A stretch of 26,532 bases of DNA from UBA4717 sp045536775 (lineage in GTDB: Bacteria > Bacillota > Clostridia > Oscillospirales > CAG-272). The stretch lies in the NCBI GenBank assembly GCA_045536775.1, contig JAZSOD010000030.1:1-26532 (forward strand). Reading direction: 5' to 3'. Numbering within the stretch: the first letter of the stretch is position 1; the number at the start of each line of letters is the position of its first letter. Shown here piece by piece: positions 14,485-22,509 of this stretch. The translations under genes and the position numbers were made by a program. The notes below the pieces were generated by a model. That model ran no database searches. It saw only the letters and a list, made by a program, of their open reading frames with translations, and had not been told where the DNA came from.

Positions 14485-15792
14485 ATGCAGAACAATAAGG
14501 AAACTAACGAAAACGTGAGCCGCGTCGTTGCGGAATTCTTCAAGAAGAAGCCCCGTGACGCCGCGCCCGCTCATAAACCACACTCGCACAAGCCGCAATA
14601 TAACAACCGTTTTCCGAAAAAATCGACCGATGAAGACCGCTCTGCAGAAATCACTGAGTCTGTAAAATCAGATGCCGGCTCAGAGATTAAAGACCAGGGC
14701 ACGAAAGAAGCAAACGGAAACCACGGACGCCGCGGCTTCAGAAACAAAAACAGATTCGGCAGACACGGTCACAACAATGACAGAAAGACTGCCGAAGCAA
14801 CTAACAAGGAAGCAGTTTCGCAAGAAAGCACTAACGAAGTCCTTGAAAAAGAAACACCGACAGAGACTGTCGCGCCCATTCCCGAGACGGCTGAAACAAA
14901 GGATACGAAAAGCGAAGCGTCATCTTCTCAGAACGAGTGGTATGACCCCGAGCTTCCCGTTGAGATAATCGGTGTCCGTTTCCAGACGGGCGTCAAAATA
15001 TACTACTTCGCTCCAAACGGAATTAATGCCGAAAAGGGAGAAAACGTGATAGTTGAGACCGCCCGCGGACTCGAGTATGCCACGGTTCAGATTCCAAACT
15101 CCACGGTTAAAACACGCGACATCGTGCTTCCTCTTAAAAAGGTTTTGCGCAAAGCAACCGAGGCTGACGTAAAGCACCACGAGGAAAACAAAATAAAGAT
15201 CGCGGAGGCTATGAAGATATGCAACGAAAAAATAGCCTTCCACAAGCTTGAAATGAAGCTCGTAGACGTTGAATACACGTTTGACAACTCCAAGCTTTTG
15301 TTCTACTTCACATCTGACGGCCGCGTTGACTTCAGAGAACTGGTCAAGGATCTTGCTTCAGTCTTCAAGACGAGGATCGAGCTCCGCCAGATCGGTATAC
15401 GAGAGGAAACCAAGCTTCTCGGCGGTATCGGTACGTGCGGTCTTCCCTACTGCTGCAAGACTTTCCTTACCGACTTCGTTCAGGTGTCCATAAAGATGGC
15501 GAAGGAGCAGGGACTCTCGTTAAATTCCGCAAAGATCTCAGGTGCGTGCGGCAGACTTATGTGCTGCCTCAGATACGAATACGATACCTATGACGAAGAA
15601 ATTCGTAAAACCCCCAAGGTTGATACTCCCGTAATGACTCCCGACGGTCCCGGAACGGTTTGCGAGACTCAGCCTCTTGCGGGTCTTTGCAAGGTGAGAC
15701 TCGGCGCAGGCGAGGATGCCGTTATCAAGGTCTTCCACAGAGACGACCTCAAACGCATAGAAAAAGGCGGAGAAAAGTCCTCTGCACAGTGA
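14485..15792 (+). CDS. ricT: RicT (YaaT) PSP1-domain protein with long disordered N-terminal extension
   Basis: A 435-residue protein. The PSP1/RicT core runs from about 158 to 425 and holds the conserved cysteines C318, C323, C324 (CGLPYCC), C355, C360 and C361 (CGRLMCC), which in the Bacillus subtilis RicA-RicF-RicT complex take part in iron-sulfur binding. That complex steers RNase Y maturation of mRNA and affects sporulation and competence. Residues 1-155 are an extension absent from the ~275-residue B. subtilis protein: a basic His/Arg/Asn-rich stretch (about 22-46 and 80-101) and then an acidic Glu/Thr/Ser-rich stretch (102-150). ATG at 14485 has AAAGG 7-8 nt upstream. It is 20 bp after holB, in the same operon. 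Confidence 0.92.
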   Translation: MQNNKETNENVSRVVAEFFKKKPRDAAPAHKPHSHKPQYNNRFPKKSTDEDRSAEITESVKSDAGSEIKDQGTKEANGNHGRRGFRNKNRFGRHGHNNDRKTAEATNKEAVSQESTNEVLEKETPTETVAPIPETAETKDTKSEASSSQNEWYDPELPVEIIGVRFQTGVKIYYFAPNGINAEKGENVIVETARGLEYATVQIPNSTVKTRDIVLPLKKVLRKATEADVKHHEENKIKIAEAMKICNEKIAFHKLEMKLVDVEYTFDNSKLLFYFTSDGRVDFRELVKDLASVFKTRIELRQIGIREETKLLGGIGTCGLPYCCKTFLTDFVQVSIKMAKEQGLSLNSAKISGACGRLMCCLRYEYDTYDEEIRKTPKVDTPVMTPDGPGTVCETQPLAGLCKVRLGAGEDAVIKVFHRDDLKRIEKGGEKSSAQ

Positions 15793-15799
15793 TTTTTCC

Positions 15800-15831
15800 T
15801 GTAATTTACGCCGTTTTTCGGTGAATTTACA
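15800..15831. repeat. Imperfect inverted repeat after ricT, possible weak terminator
   Basis: TGTAATTTACGCCG (15800-15813) and CGGTGAATTTACA (15819-15831) pair imperfectly around TTTTT. It lies 8 bp after the ricT stop. No T tract directly follows, so termination here is only a possibility. Confidence 0.35.
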
Positions 15832-15860
15832 ATTTAGAAAATATTTTTTTGAAAAAATCA

Positions 15861-15888
15861 TTGATATTTTCAAAAATTGTGCTATAAT
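15861..15888 (+). promoter_or_regulatory. Sigma-A promoter of the ferredoxin gene
   Basis: TTGATA (15861-15866), 16-bp spacer, TATAAT (15883-15888). The leader is short, with GGAGGTG at 15909-15915 before the ATG at 15922. Confidence 0.85.
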
Positions 15889-15921
15889 GTATCTGTAAAT
15901 TTTTTAACGGAGGTGTCCAAC

Positions 15922-16092
15922 ATGGCATACATAATTTCAGATGATTGCGTAGCTTGCGGAGCATGCGCAGGTACTTGCCCTCAGGAATGCATTACCGAAG
16001 GCGATGGCAAATACGTAATAGATGCAGAAGCTTGCATTGAGTGCGGAGCTTGTGCTGACGGTTGTCCTGTAGAAGCCATTTCTCTCGGCTAA
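15922..16092 (+). CDS. 2[4Fe-4S] ferredoxin, clostridial type
   Basis: A 56-residue electron carrier. Two C-x2-C-x2-C-x3-C-P motifs are complete: C9, C12, C15, C19 and C38, C41, C44, C48, each four binding one cubane in the usual crossed manner. Length and the near-symmetric halves (CVACGACAGTCP and CIECGACADGCP) match clostridial ferredoxins. The ATG at 15922 was chosen over an upstream in-frame TTG because of the strong GGAGGTG 6 nt before it; the upstream codons overlap the promoter. It has its own promoter and a downstream hairpin, so it is probably monocistronic, and it could supply electrons to the radical SAM and IspH enzymes encoded downstream. Confidence 0.96.
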   Translation: MAYIISDDCVACGACAGTCPQECITEGDGKYVIDAEACIECGACADGCPVEAISLG

Positions 16093-16110
16093 TAATCGGA
16101 CTGAATGTTC

Positions 16111-16138
16111 TATGCTGCCGCTTATAAACGGCAGCATA
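16111..16138 (+). terminator. Hairpin behind the ferredoxin gene
   Basis: TATGCTGCCG (16111-16120) and CGGCAGCATA (16129-16138) form a perfect 10-bp stem with an 8-nt loop. The following ATTTCGTT is a weak T tract, so termination may be partial. Confidence 0.65.
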
Positions 16139-16215
16139 ATTTCGTTAATGGAGGCTATTTCAGCCTTGAATATAAATTTTAACACGCAAGCATTCCCTGC
16201 GTGACGGAGATAATT

Positions 16216-16812
16216 ATGACAATTACCTACGTTTGCGATAACTCGCTGTATATCAACGTAACAAACAGGTGCACAAACAGCTGTGACTTCTGTGTAAGAG
16301 ATCACGGCGAAGAGCTTTACGGCGATCTGTGGCTCGAACGTGAGCCCGCGGTCGAAGAAATAATTGATGCGGTAAGCACCGCCCTCTCATCTCACAAATA
16401 TGACGAGGTGGTGTTCTGCGGCTACGGTGAGCCTACCGTCAGACTTGACGATATTCTGACCGTTTGCAGACACATTCGCAATATCTCAGACCTTCCTATC
16501 AGAATGAACACCAACGGTCAAGCCAACCTCATTCACGGACGTGACGTTACTCCCGAATTCGAGGGGCTTTTTGATACGGTAGGAGTTAGTCTTAACTCAC
16601 CGTATGCCGACGAGTACCAAAAGGTGTGTCACAGCGAATTCGGTGAAGCCGCACATACAGCGCTGATCGATTTTGCCGCAAAGCTCAAGAATTACGTTCC
16701 AAACGTAATGTTCAGCGTAGTTCGAGGTTCAATTCCCGATAAGGATATCGATGAAGCCCAGAAGCTTGCTGACAGACACGGCGTTGTGCTCCGTGTCCGC
16801 GAAATGCTTTGA
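16216..16812 (+). CDS. Radical SAM protein, TatD-linked type
   Basis: A 198-residue radical SAM protein. C19-x3-C23-x2-C26 (CTNSCDFC) binds the 4Fe-4S cluster. VVFCGYGEPT is the GGE-type S-adenosylmethionine motif, and RMNTNGQAN and GVSLNSPYADEY are further core strands. The short length, with no auxiliary-cluster domain, and the LYINVTNRCTNSCDFC and GYGEPT pattern match the small family often found next to TatD deoxyribonuclease. No tatD gene is in this window. ATG at 16216 is preceded by CGGAGA at 16205-16210, favoured over the GTG at 16201. Substrate unknown. The ferredoxin gene just upstream is a plausible electron donor. Confidence 0.83.
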   Translation: MTITYVCDNSLYINVTNRCTNSCDFCVRDHGEELYGDLWLEREPAVEEIIDAVSTALSSHKYDEVVFCGYGEPTVRLDDILTVCRHIRNISDLPIRMNTNGQANLIHGRDVTPEFEGLFDTVGVSLNSPYADEYQKVCHSEFGEAAHTALIDFAAKLKNYVPNVMFSVVRGSIPDKDIDEAQKLADRHGVVLRVREML

Positions 16813-16847
16813 AAACAAACGATAATAAATCTGCAACGGAGAGCATC

Positions 16848-17732
16848 ATGAACACTGACTCAACTAAGACAGACCTCTTGAAAATTATCGAAGAAAAAAT
16901 ACCCACACTTTCCAAGGGTCACAGACGAATAGCCACCTATATCGTGGAGCATTACGACAAAGCGGCTTATATGACCGCGGCAAAGCTCGGTTATCAGGTC
17001 GGTATAAGCGAATCTACTGTCGTCAGATTTGCCGATGAGCTTGGATTTGACGGCTATCCCGCCCTTCAGCATTCGCTTCAGGAGATAGTTCGTAACAAGC
17101 TTACGACGCTTCAGCGTATGGAGATAACCTCTGACCGTATCGGAAACAACGATATACTCGATAAAGTAGTACAGTCGGACATTGAAAAAATACGCATCAC
17201 TCTTGACCGTATAAATCACGATCATTTCAATACTGCTATAGACGCTATAGTAAATGCCGAAAACATTTATATACTCGGTATGCGCTCGTCCTCCTCTCTT
17301 GCATCGTTTATGGCGTTTTATTTCAACCTCATATTCGATAACGCAAGATGCGTTAATATGTCGGGAGGAAGCGAAACGCTTGAGCAGGTAATGCGTATAT
17401 CGAATAAGGACGTGCTTATCGGAATAAGCTTCCCGAGATACTCCAAGCGCAGTATAAATGCGGTAAAGTACGCAAAGAGTCAAGGAGCTCACGTCGTAGC
17501 TATAACTGACAGTAACATATCGCCTATCGCCACATACGCTGACAGTCTTTTACTTGCAGAAAGCGATATGGCATCATTCGTTGACTCCCTCGTTGCCCCA
17601 CTCAGCATCATCAACGCCATTATCGTGGCGACGGGAATGAAAAAGAAGGAAGAGGTCGCAAACACCTTTACTAAGCTTGAGGAGATCTGGGAAAAATACG
17701 AGGTCTACCAGAAAATTTCAGAAGAATCATAA
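16848..17732 (+). CDS. RpiR/MurR-family transcriptional regulator
   Basis: A 294-residue regulator. The N-terminal HTH_6 domain has its recognition region at about 41-66 (MTAAKLGYQ, then SESTVVRFADELGFDGY). A C-terminal SIS domain (about 125-255) has ILGMRSSSSLA, SGGSETLEQV, ISFPRYSKRSINAV and VAITDSNISPIA, the sugar-phosphate binding fold. Members sense phosphosugars such as N-acetylmuramate 6-phosphate. ATG at 16848 was chosen because CGGAGAG lies at 16837-16843; an in-frame TTG at 16809 overlaps the previous gene. No sugar catabolic gene is adjacent, so its target is not evident; it may act elsewhere. Confidence 0.9.
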   Translation: MNTDSTKTDLLKIIEEKIPTLSKGHRRIATYIVEHYDKAAYMTAAKLGYQVGISESTVVRFADELGFDGYPALQHSLQEIVRNKLTTLQRMEITSDRIGNNDILDKVVQSDIEKIRITLDRINHDHFNTAIDAIVNAENIYILGMRSSSSLASFMAFYFNLIFDNARCVNMSGGSETLEQVMRISNKDVLIGISFPRYSKRSINAVKYAKSQGAHVVAITDSNISPIATYADSLLLAESDMASFVDSLVAPLSIINAIIVATGMKKKEEVANTFTKLEEIWEKYEVYQKISEES

Positions 17733-17764
17733 ATACTCATCAAGAAACGAAAGGACGGGTGAAT

Positions 17765-19009
17765 ATGCCGAGAATTGCAGTCGTCGGCGGCGGAGCTGCA
17801 GGACTTATAGCCGCAGGAACTGCCGCATATCTTGGTGCTGACGTTACGCTTTTTGAAAAGAACAAGCGTCTTGGCACAAAGCTTATGATAACCGGCAAGG
17901 GCAGGTGCAACGTCACGAGCAACTCGCCAATCGAAACAGTTCTTTCAAACATACCCACAAATCCGCGTTTTATGTACGCGGCTCTGAATGCCTTTTCCAC
18001 CACGGACACAATGGATCTTTTTGAAAATCTCGGTGTTCCCCTCAAGACCGAGCGCGGCGCGAGGGTGTTCCCCGTTTCCGACAAGGCATCTGATATAGTT
18101 AACGCCCTGACGTCCTATATTTCGGGTGTTAACATAATAAATCAGCGGGTAATAAAAATTCTCACGGACAGCAATCAAGTCAGTGGCATTTGCACCGTTG
18201 ACGAAAACGGAAAGCCGTATGAGTACGGCTTTGACAAGGTCATAATATGCACGGGCGGAGTTTCTTATCCGCGTACAGGCTCAACAGGTGACGGATACCG
18301 TCTTGCTAAAGAGCTTGGTCATTCTGTAATAGCTCCTACACCGTCACTCGTACCACTTGAAGCCGACAAGAACGTGTGTGCCGCCATGAGTGGACTTTCG
18401 CTCAAGAACGTCGAGCTCACGATTACCGACAAACAATCGGGTAAAGCGGTTTACAGCGAATTCGGAGAAATGCTTTTTGCCCACTTCGGAATAACAGGTC
18501 CCATGGTGCTCAGCGCGTCGGCTCATCTAAAACCAATGCTGCACAGCAAATACAGAGCAAGCATCGACCTAAAGCCTGCGCTTGACGAAAAAACGCTTGA
18601 TACAAGACTTCTGTCTGATTTTTCAAAATATACCAACAAAAATTTTTCAAATTCTCTCTCCGACCTTTTGCCTCAGAAAATGATCCCCGTATTTATAAAA
18701 AAATCGGGAATCGATCCTTATAAAAAGGTCAATGAGATCACAAAAGAGGAGCGACGCGCACTCGTTGGACTTTTCAAGTCCTTTTCATTTGATATCTACG
18801 GCTTCAGACCCATTGACGAGGCAATTATCACCTCGGGCGGCATAAACGTGAAGGAAATATCGCCTAAGGATATGCAGAGCAAGCTCGTTCACGGTCTGTA
18901 CTTCGCAGGCGAGGTCATCGATGTTGACGCGTACACGGGCGGATTCAATCTTCAGATAGCCTTTTCAACAGGATATCTTGCAGGCACGAGTGCCGCACTT
19001 AATTACTGA
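17765..19009 (+). CDS. BaiN/HI0933-like FAD-dependent oxidoreductase
   Basis: A 414-residue flavoprotein. The FAD-binding loop is VVGGGAAGLIAAG (6-18), followed by LFEKNKRLGTKLMITGKGRCN (29-49), the signature of the HI0933/YhiN/BaiN family. The C-terminal part has TSGGINVKEI, LYFAGEVIDVDAYTGGFNLQIAFSTG, which closes the FAD site. Some relatives reduce bile-acid intermediates (BaiN), but most are uncharacterised and this gene's setting next to cmk is the usual housekeeping one, so bile-acid activity should not be assumed. AAGGA at 17751-17755 is 9 nt from ATG 17765; an in-frame GTG at 17759 is too close to it. Confidence 0.9.
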   Translation: MPRIAVVGGGAAGLIAAGTAAYLGADVTLFEKNKRLGTKLMITGKGRCNVTSNSPIETVLSNIPTNPRFMYAALNAFSTTDTMDLFENLGVPLKTERGARVFPVSDKASDIVNALTSYISGVNIINQRVIKILTDSNQVSGICTVDENGKPYEYGFDKVIICTGGVSYPRTGSTGDGYRLAKELGHSVIAPTPSLVPLEADKNVCAAMSGLSLKNVELTITDKQSGKAVYSEFGEMLFAHFGITGPMVLSASAHLKPMLHSKYRASIDLKPALDEKTLDTRLLSDFSKYTNKNFSNSLSDLLPQKMIPVFIKKSGIDPYKKVNEITKEERRALVGLFKSFSFDIYGFRPIDEAIITSGGINVKEISPKDMQSKLVHGLYFAGEVIDVDAYTGGFNLQIAFSTGYLAGTSAALNY

Positions 19010-19047
19010 CAATCTTAAGCCGCAAAAGCGGCAGAATGGAGTTTTAT

Positions 19048-19713
19048 ATGATAATAGCTATTGACGGCCCCTCCGGAGCAGGCAAAAGCTCTGTTGCAAA
19101 GCTTCTTTCCGCAAAGCTCGGTCTGGTTTACGTTGACACGGGCGCGCTTTACAGAACTATCGGTCTCTACGTTTACAACAAGGGCATTGACAAGAGCGAT
19201 AATGAAAAGATCGTTGCTTGTCTTCCCGAGATCGACTTGAAGCTTACGTTCGAAAACGGCAGTCAGCACGTTTTGCTTAACGGCAAGGACGTTGGCGACA
19301 CCATCCGTACGCAGACCATTGCCGCTTATGCATCCGCAGTTTCGGCAATACCCGAGGTCAGAACCTTCTTGCTTGACACTCAGCGCAATATTGCCAAGGA
19401 AAACAGCATCATAATGGACGGTCGCGACATCGGAACCGTAATCTTTCCGAATGCAGAGGTTAAAGTTTTTCTCACCGCAAACGATGTCAGTCGTGCCGAG
19501 AGACGTCTCGCAGAGCTTAAGGCTAAAGGTGAGGACACCACGCTCGAAAAGGTGCTCGCACAGATGCAAGAGCGCGATAAAAACGATTCGACCCGCGCGA
19601 CCGCGCCTGCTATTCCTGCTGACGATGCCGTTATACTCGACAACTCCGAGCTTGATCTCGAGGGTACTGCCGGTGCTATTTTACAAATAATAAAGGAAAA
19701 GGGATTGCTTTGA
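19048..19713 (+). CDS. cmk: Cytidylate kinase
   Basis: A 221-residue kinase that phosphorylates CMP and dCMP. The P-loop is GPSGAGKSS (7-15), followed by YVDTGALYRTI (the CMP-binding segment) and DGRDIGTVIFPNAEVKVFLTA. The lid region holds AERRLAELKAKGED, and RDKNDSTRATAPAIPADDA is typical of the family. ATG at 19048 has GGAG at 19038-19041 directly upstream; the ATG at 19036 overlaps that site. A small hairpin (GCCGC/GCGGC, 19019-19032) lies between the flavoprotein stop and this start, without a T tract. Gene order with plsC and ispH-rpsA is common in Clostridia. Confidence 0.95.
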   Translation: MIIAIDGPSGAGKSSVAKLLSAKLGLVYVDTGALYRTIGLYVYNKGIDKSDNEKIVACLPEIDLKLTFENGSQHVLLNGKDVGDTIRTQTIAAYASAVSAIPEVRTFLLDTQRNIAKENSIIMDGRDIGTVIFPNAEVKVFLTANDVSRAERRLAELKAKGEDTTLEKVLAQMQERDKNDSTRATAPAIPADDAVILDNSELDLEGTAGAILQIIKEKGLL

Positions 19714-19747
19714 TCCACATCTGTTCCCTTTTCAAAACGGAGCTTAT

Positions 19748-20371
19748 ATGAGATTATACGCTTTTCTTAAAGGTCTTTTGTCGGGACTTTTTAAGCTTAT
19801 CTACAACTTGAAGATCTCAGGTCAGGAAAACATACCGTCAACCAACGCTTACGTTGTTGTATGTAACCATATTTCGCTCGGCGACGTGATCATTCTCGGT
19901 GTTGCCTGCAACAGACAGATCTATTTCATGGCAAAGAAGGAGCTTTTCAAGATTCCTCTTTTGTCGGGACTTATAAAAGCTCTCGGTGCATTTCCCGTCG
20001 ACCGCAAGGGCAATCCTGCCGCCGCGATCAAGACGTCTATACGTTATCTCAAGGACGGAAAAATCGTCGGAATGTTCCCACAGGGTACTCGCTCACGTAA
20101 TATTAGCGTTAATGACACCGAATTCAAGACAGGAGCCGCTTTCGCCGCTTACAAGTCAGGTGTCGGTATAATCCCCGCTTTTATCAAAGCAAAAAATCAG
20201 AAATTCAAGCTTTTTTCAAGAACGGATATTATTTTCGGAGCTCCCGTTCCGTTCGAGAGGTTAGGATTTTCCGAGGGCGGAAAAGACGAGCTTGAAAACG
20301 CAACACAAATGATAAAGGATGCCGTATTCGCGCTTGAAAAAGAAGCGTACGGCGGTAAGTACAATGCCTGA
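19748..20371 (+). CDS. plsC: 1-acyl-sn-glycerol-3-phosphate acyltransferase (PlsC family)
   Basis: A 207-residue membrane-associated acyltransferase of phospholipid synthesis. The catalytic H-x4-D motif is NHISLGD (H41, D46). The phosphate-binding motif reads FPQGTRSR (110-117), with Gln where most members have Glu. GAFPVDRKGNP at 80-90 corresponds to the third family motif. The N-terminus is amphipathic and hydrophobic. ATG at 19748 has CGGAGC upstream. The last 8 bp overlap the start of ispH-rpsA, indicating translational coupling. Confidence 0.92.
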   Translation: MRLYAFLKGLLSGLFKLIYNLKISGQENIPSTNAYVVVCNHISLGDVIILGVACNRQIYFMAKKELFKIPLLSGLIKALGAFPVDRKGNPAAAIKTSIRYLKDGKIVGMFPQGTRSRNISVNDTEFKTGAAFAAYKSGVGIIPAFIKAKNQKFKLFSRTDIIFGAPVPFERLGFSEGGKDELENATQMIKDAVFALEKEAYGGKYNA

Positions 20372-22397
20372 AATAACACTTGCAAAATACGCGGGCTTCT
20401 GCTTCGGCGTTAAGCACGCCGTCGACACGGTCGAAAAGCTGCTTAACGAAAATCCGAATGCCAGAATTTACACTCTCGGTAAGCTTATCCACAACGACTT
20501 TATTGTCGACGGCTTCGCGGCGCGCGGAGTTAAGATAATAGAGGAGAAGGATATTGACAGAGTTGCCGACGAGAGCGATGACGGGACGCATACTTACGTT
20601 GTGATCAGAGCTCACGGTGTGGTCAAAAACACACTCGAAAAGCTAAAGCACAACGCCTCGATCCATAAGAATTTTCACTTCGAGAACTGCACCTGCCCGA
20701 ACGTTTCAAAAATTCACAAGATTGCAGAAGAAAACACCTCTGATTCTACCCTTTTCGTGATGATCGGCTCACCCGAGCACCCCGAGGTAAAGTCTATCGT
20801 AAGCTATGCCGCGGGACAGGTTCTGATTTTTGAAAATTCTGATCGGTTAAACGCTTTTGCCGAGGGAGAAAACGGCGGCGTTTTTGGTGAAAAACAGTTG
20901 ATTTTGACCGCACAAACCACCCAAAATTTGTACGAATGGGAAAAATGTCAAAAAATTTTGCAAAAACTATATACAAATCCGATAATTTTTGATACAATAT
21001 GTGGTGTGACGGAAATGCGGCAAACGGAAGTCAAAAGGCTTGCCGCCGAAAATGATGCAGTAGTCGTTATTGGCGGTCTCGACAGTTCGAATTCGAACAA
21101 GCTGTACCAGGTCAGCAAGGCTATAAACCCAAACAGCTTCTTCGTTCAAGACTCCTCGCAAATCGAACAAACAGTATTTTCTCCGTTTTCTAACGTTGCT
21201 ATTACTGCCGGAGCTTCGACCCCCGGCATCATAATACAGGAGGTATTAACCAAAATGAGCGAATTCGATTTTGCAACAATGCTCGAAGAATCACTAAAAT
21301 CTATTCATACAGGAGATATCGTAACAGGTACTGTTTTGTCGATTGCACAGAATGAAATTGCTGTCGACCTCGGTTGTAAGTTTACTGGAATTATTCCCTA
21401 TGACGAAATTACCGACGTAACAGGCGTTGATCTTGCTACTATGTTCAAGATCGGCGACGAGGTGGAAACGATCGCTCTTCGCGTAAGCGAGGTTGACGGC
21501 GTTGCTACTCTCTCAAAGAAGAGACTCGATGCCAAGAAGAACTTCCAGATCTTCACCGATGCTCAGGAAGACAACACTGTTTTCGAGGGCAAGGTAGTTG
21601 AAGTTATCAAGGGTAACGCAGGAATTACCGTTTCCTGCAATCTCGTACGCGTATTTATTCCCGCTTCTCAGACAGGTCTTCCCAAGGATGCAGACCTCAC
21701 TCAGATGCTCGGTACTACCGTTAAGTTCAAGGTAATCGAAGTTAACGCTGCAAGACGCCGCGTAGTTGGCTCCATCAAGAGCGTTGTATACGCAGAGCGC
21801 AAGGCTGCCGAGGATGCTTTCTGGGCAGAACTTGAGGTTGGAAAGTACTACAAGGGTAAGGTAGTTAAGCTTGATACATACGGTGCATTTGTTCTTCTTA
21901 ATGACACCGTACAGGGACTTCTCCACATCTCTCAGCTTTCTTGGAGAAGAATCAAGCATCCCTCCGAGGTTCTTACCGTTGGCGAAGAAATCGAAGTATT
22001 CATCAAATCCCTTGACACCGAAAAGAGACACATCTCTCTCGGCTACAAGACAGAAGACACAAACCCCTGGAAGATCATTCCTGAAAAGTACAATGTTGGC
22101 GATATAATCAACGTTAAGATCACTGCAGTTATCGACAACCTCGGCGCATTTGCTGAAGTTGTTCCCGGTCAGGACGGTCTTATCCACATTTCCCAGATTT
22201 CCAAGGAAAGAGTTGAAAAGACAAGCGACAAGCTCGCAGTCGGCGACGTTGTTGACGCAAAGATCACTGCTATCGACGTAGAAAACCGCAAGGTAAGCCT
22301 TTCCATCCGCGCAATTGTTGAGGATGCAGAAAAGGCAGAGGCTGCTGAAGAAACAGTTGAAGCTGAAGAAGCTACCGAAGCTACAGACGCTGAATAA
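20364..22397 (+). CDS. ispH: IspH (HMBPP reductase) fused to ribosomal protein S1
   Basis: A 677-residue fusion. Residues 1-~293 are IspH, which makes IPP and DMAPP in the MEP pathway; the three cluster cysteines are C13 (FCFGV), C111 (TCPNVSKIH) and C213 (TICGVTEMRQ), and IHN, AHG, GLDSSNSNKL and AGASTP are conserved. Residues ~316-645 hold four S1 RNA-binding domains, the third and fourth being the clearest (GAFVLLNDTVQGLLHISQLSW; GAFAEVVPGQDGLIHISQIS). The tail is acidic. This fusion is known from other Clostridia. ATG at 20364 overlaps plsC. Inside the gene, at the junction, AGGAGGT precedes an in-frame ATG (21255), so S1 (rpsA, 380 residues) can probably be made alone. The S1 half also uses a stronger codon bias. 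Confidence 0.93.
   Translation: MPEITLAKYAGFCFGVKHAVDTVEKLLNENPNARIYTLGKLIHNDFIVDGFAARGVKIIEEKDIDRVADESDDGTHTYVVIRAHGVVKNTLEKLKHNASIHKNFHFENCTCPNVSKIHKIAEENTSDSTLFVMIGSPEHPEVKSIVSYAAGQVLIFENSDRLNAFAEGENGGVFGEKQLILTAQTTQNLYEWEKCQKILQKLYTNPIIFDTICGVTEMRQTEVKRLAAENDAVVVIGGLDSSNSNKLYQVSKAINPNSFFVQDSSQIEQTVFSPFSNVAITAGASTPGIIIQEVLTKMSEFDFATMLEESLKSIHTGDIVTGTVLSIAQNEIAVDLGCKFTGIIPYDEITDVTGVDLATMFKIGDEVETIALRVSEVDGVATLSKKRLDAKKNFQIFTDAQEDNTVFEGKVVEVIKGNAGITVSCNLVRVFIPASQTGLPKDADLTQMLGTTVKFKVIEVNAARRRVVGSIKSVVYAERKAAEDAFWAELEVGKYYKGKVVKLDTYGAFVLLNDTVQGLLHISQLSWRRIKHPSEVLTVGEEIEVFIKSLDTEKRHISLGYKTEDTNPWKIIPEKYNVGDIINVKITAVIDNLGAFAEVVPGQDGLIHISQISKERVEKTSDKLAVGDVVDAKITAIDVENRKVSLSIRAIVEDAEKAEAAEETVEAEEATEATDAE
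20958..20986 (+). promoter_or_regulatory. Possible internal promoter within the ispH region
   Basis: TTGCAA (20958-20963), 17-bp spacer, GATAAT (20981-20986), in a locally AT-rich stretch (about 20940-21000) of an otherwise balanced coding sequence. It lies about 270 bp before the internal S1 start at 21255 and could give S1 its own transcript. Confidence 0.4.
21238..21257 (+). promoter_or_regulatory. rpsA: Internal ribosome binding site and start for S1 alone
   Basis: AGGAGGT (21238-21244) is a full Shine-Dalgarno, 10 nt before the in-frame ATG at 21255 (codon 298 of the fusion). The ATG begins MSEFDFATMLEES, a natural-looking S1 N-terminus, exactly at the domain boundary. Confidence 0.75.
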
Positions 22398-22401
22398 ATC
22401 C

Positions 22402-22443
22402 AAAACTAAAAGAAGAGGTCTATCGACCTCTTCTTTTAGTTTT
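22402..22443 (+). terminator. Strong intrinsic terminator of the ispH-rpsA operon
   Basis: A perfect 19-bp stem (22402-22420 with 22425-22443), core AGAAGAGGTC/GACCTCTTCT, loop TATC, 3' arm ending in T-rich sequence. It starts 5 bp after the stop codon. Confidence 0.93.
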
Positions 22444-22472
22444 CTAACAATTGTTTCAAATCACATTGCAGG

Positions 22473-22505
22473 ATGGAAGACTACGAAACAATCACACTTG
22501 AATAA
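22473..22505 (+). pseudogene. Tiny ORF between two terminators, possible gene remnant
   Basis: A 10-codon frame, M-E-D-Y-E-T-I-T-L-E, then stop. The wording resembles the N-terminus of clostridial DUF1292 proteins, which often begin with an acidic Met-Glu/Asp segment followed by T-hydrophobic-T-L. It lies between two complete terminators, so the second (22510-22541) may once have served a longer gene. There is no good ribosome binding site. This could be chance. Confidence 0.2.
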
Positions 22506-22509
22506 GCTC

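Noticed and set aside
16148..16204. An 18-codon leader ORF before the radical SAM gene
   Set aside because: There is no convincing ribosome binding site, no run of regulatory codons, and no attenuator-like alternative hairpins.
17765..19009. A bile-acid 7-dehydroxylation (bai) locus, based on BaiN similarity
   Set aside because: No other bai genes are present, and the family member lies in a routine housekeeping string with cmk, plsC and ispH-rpsA.
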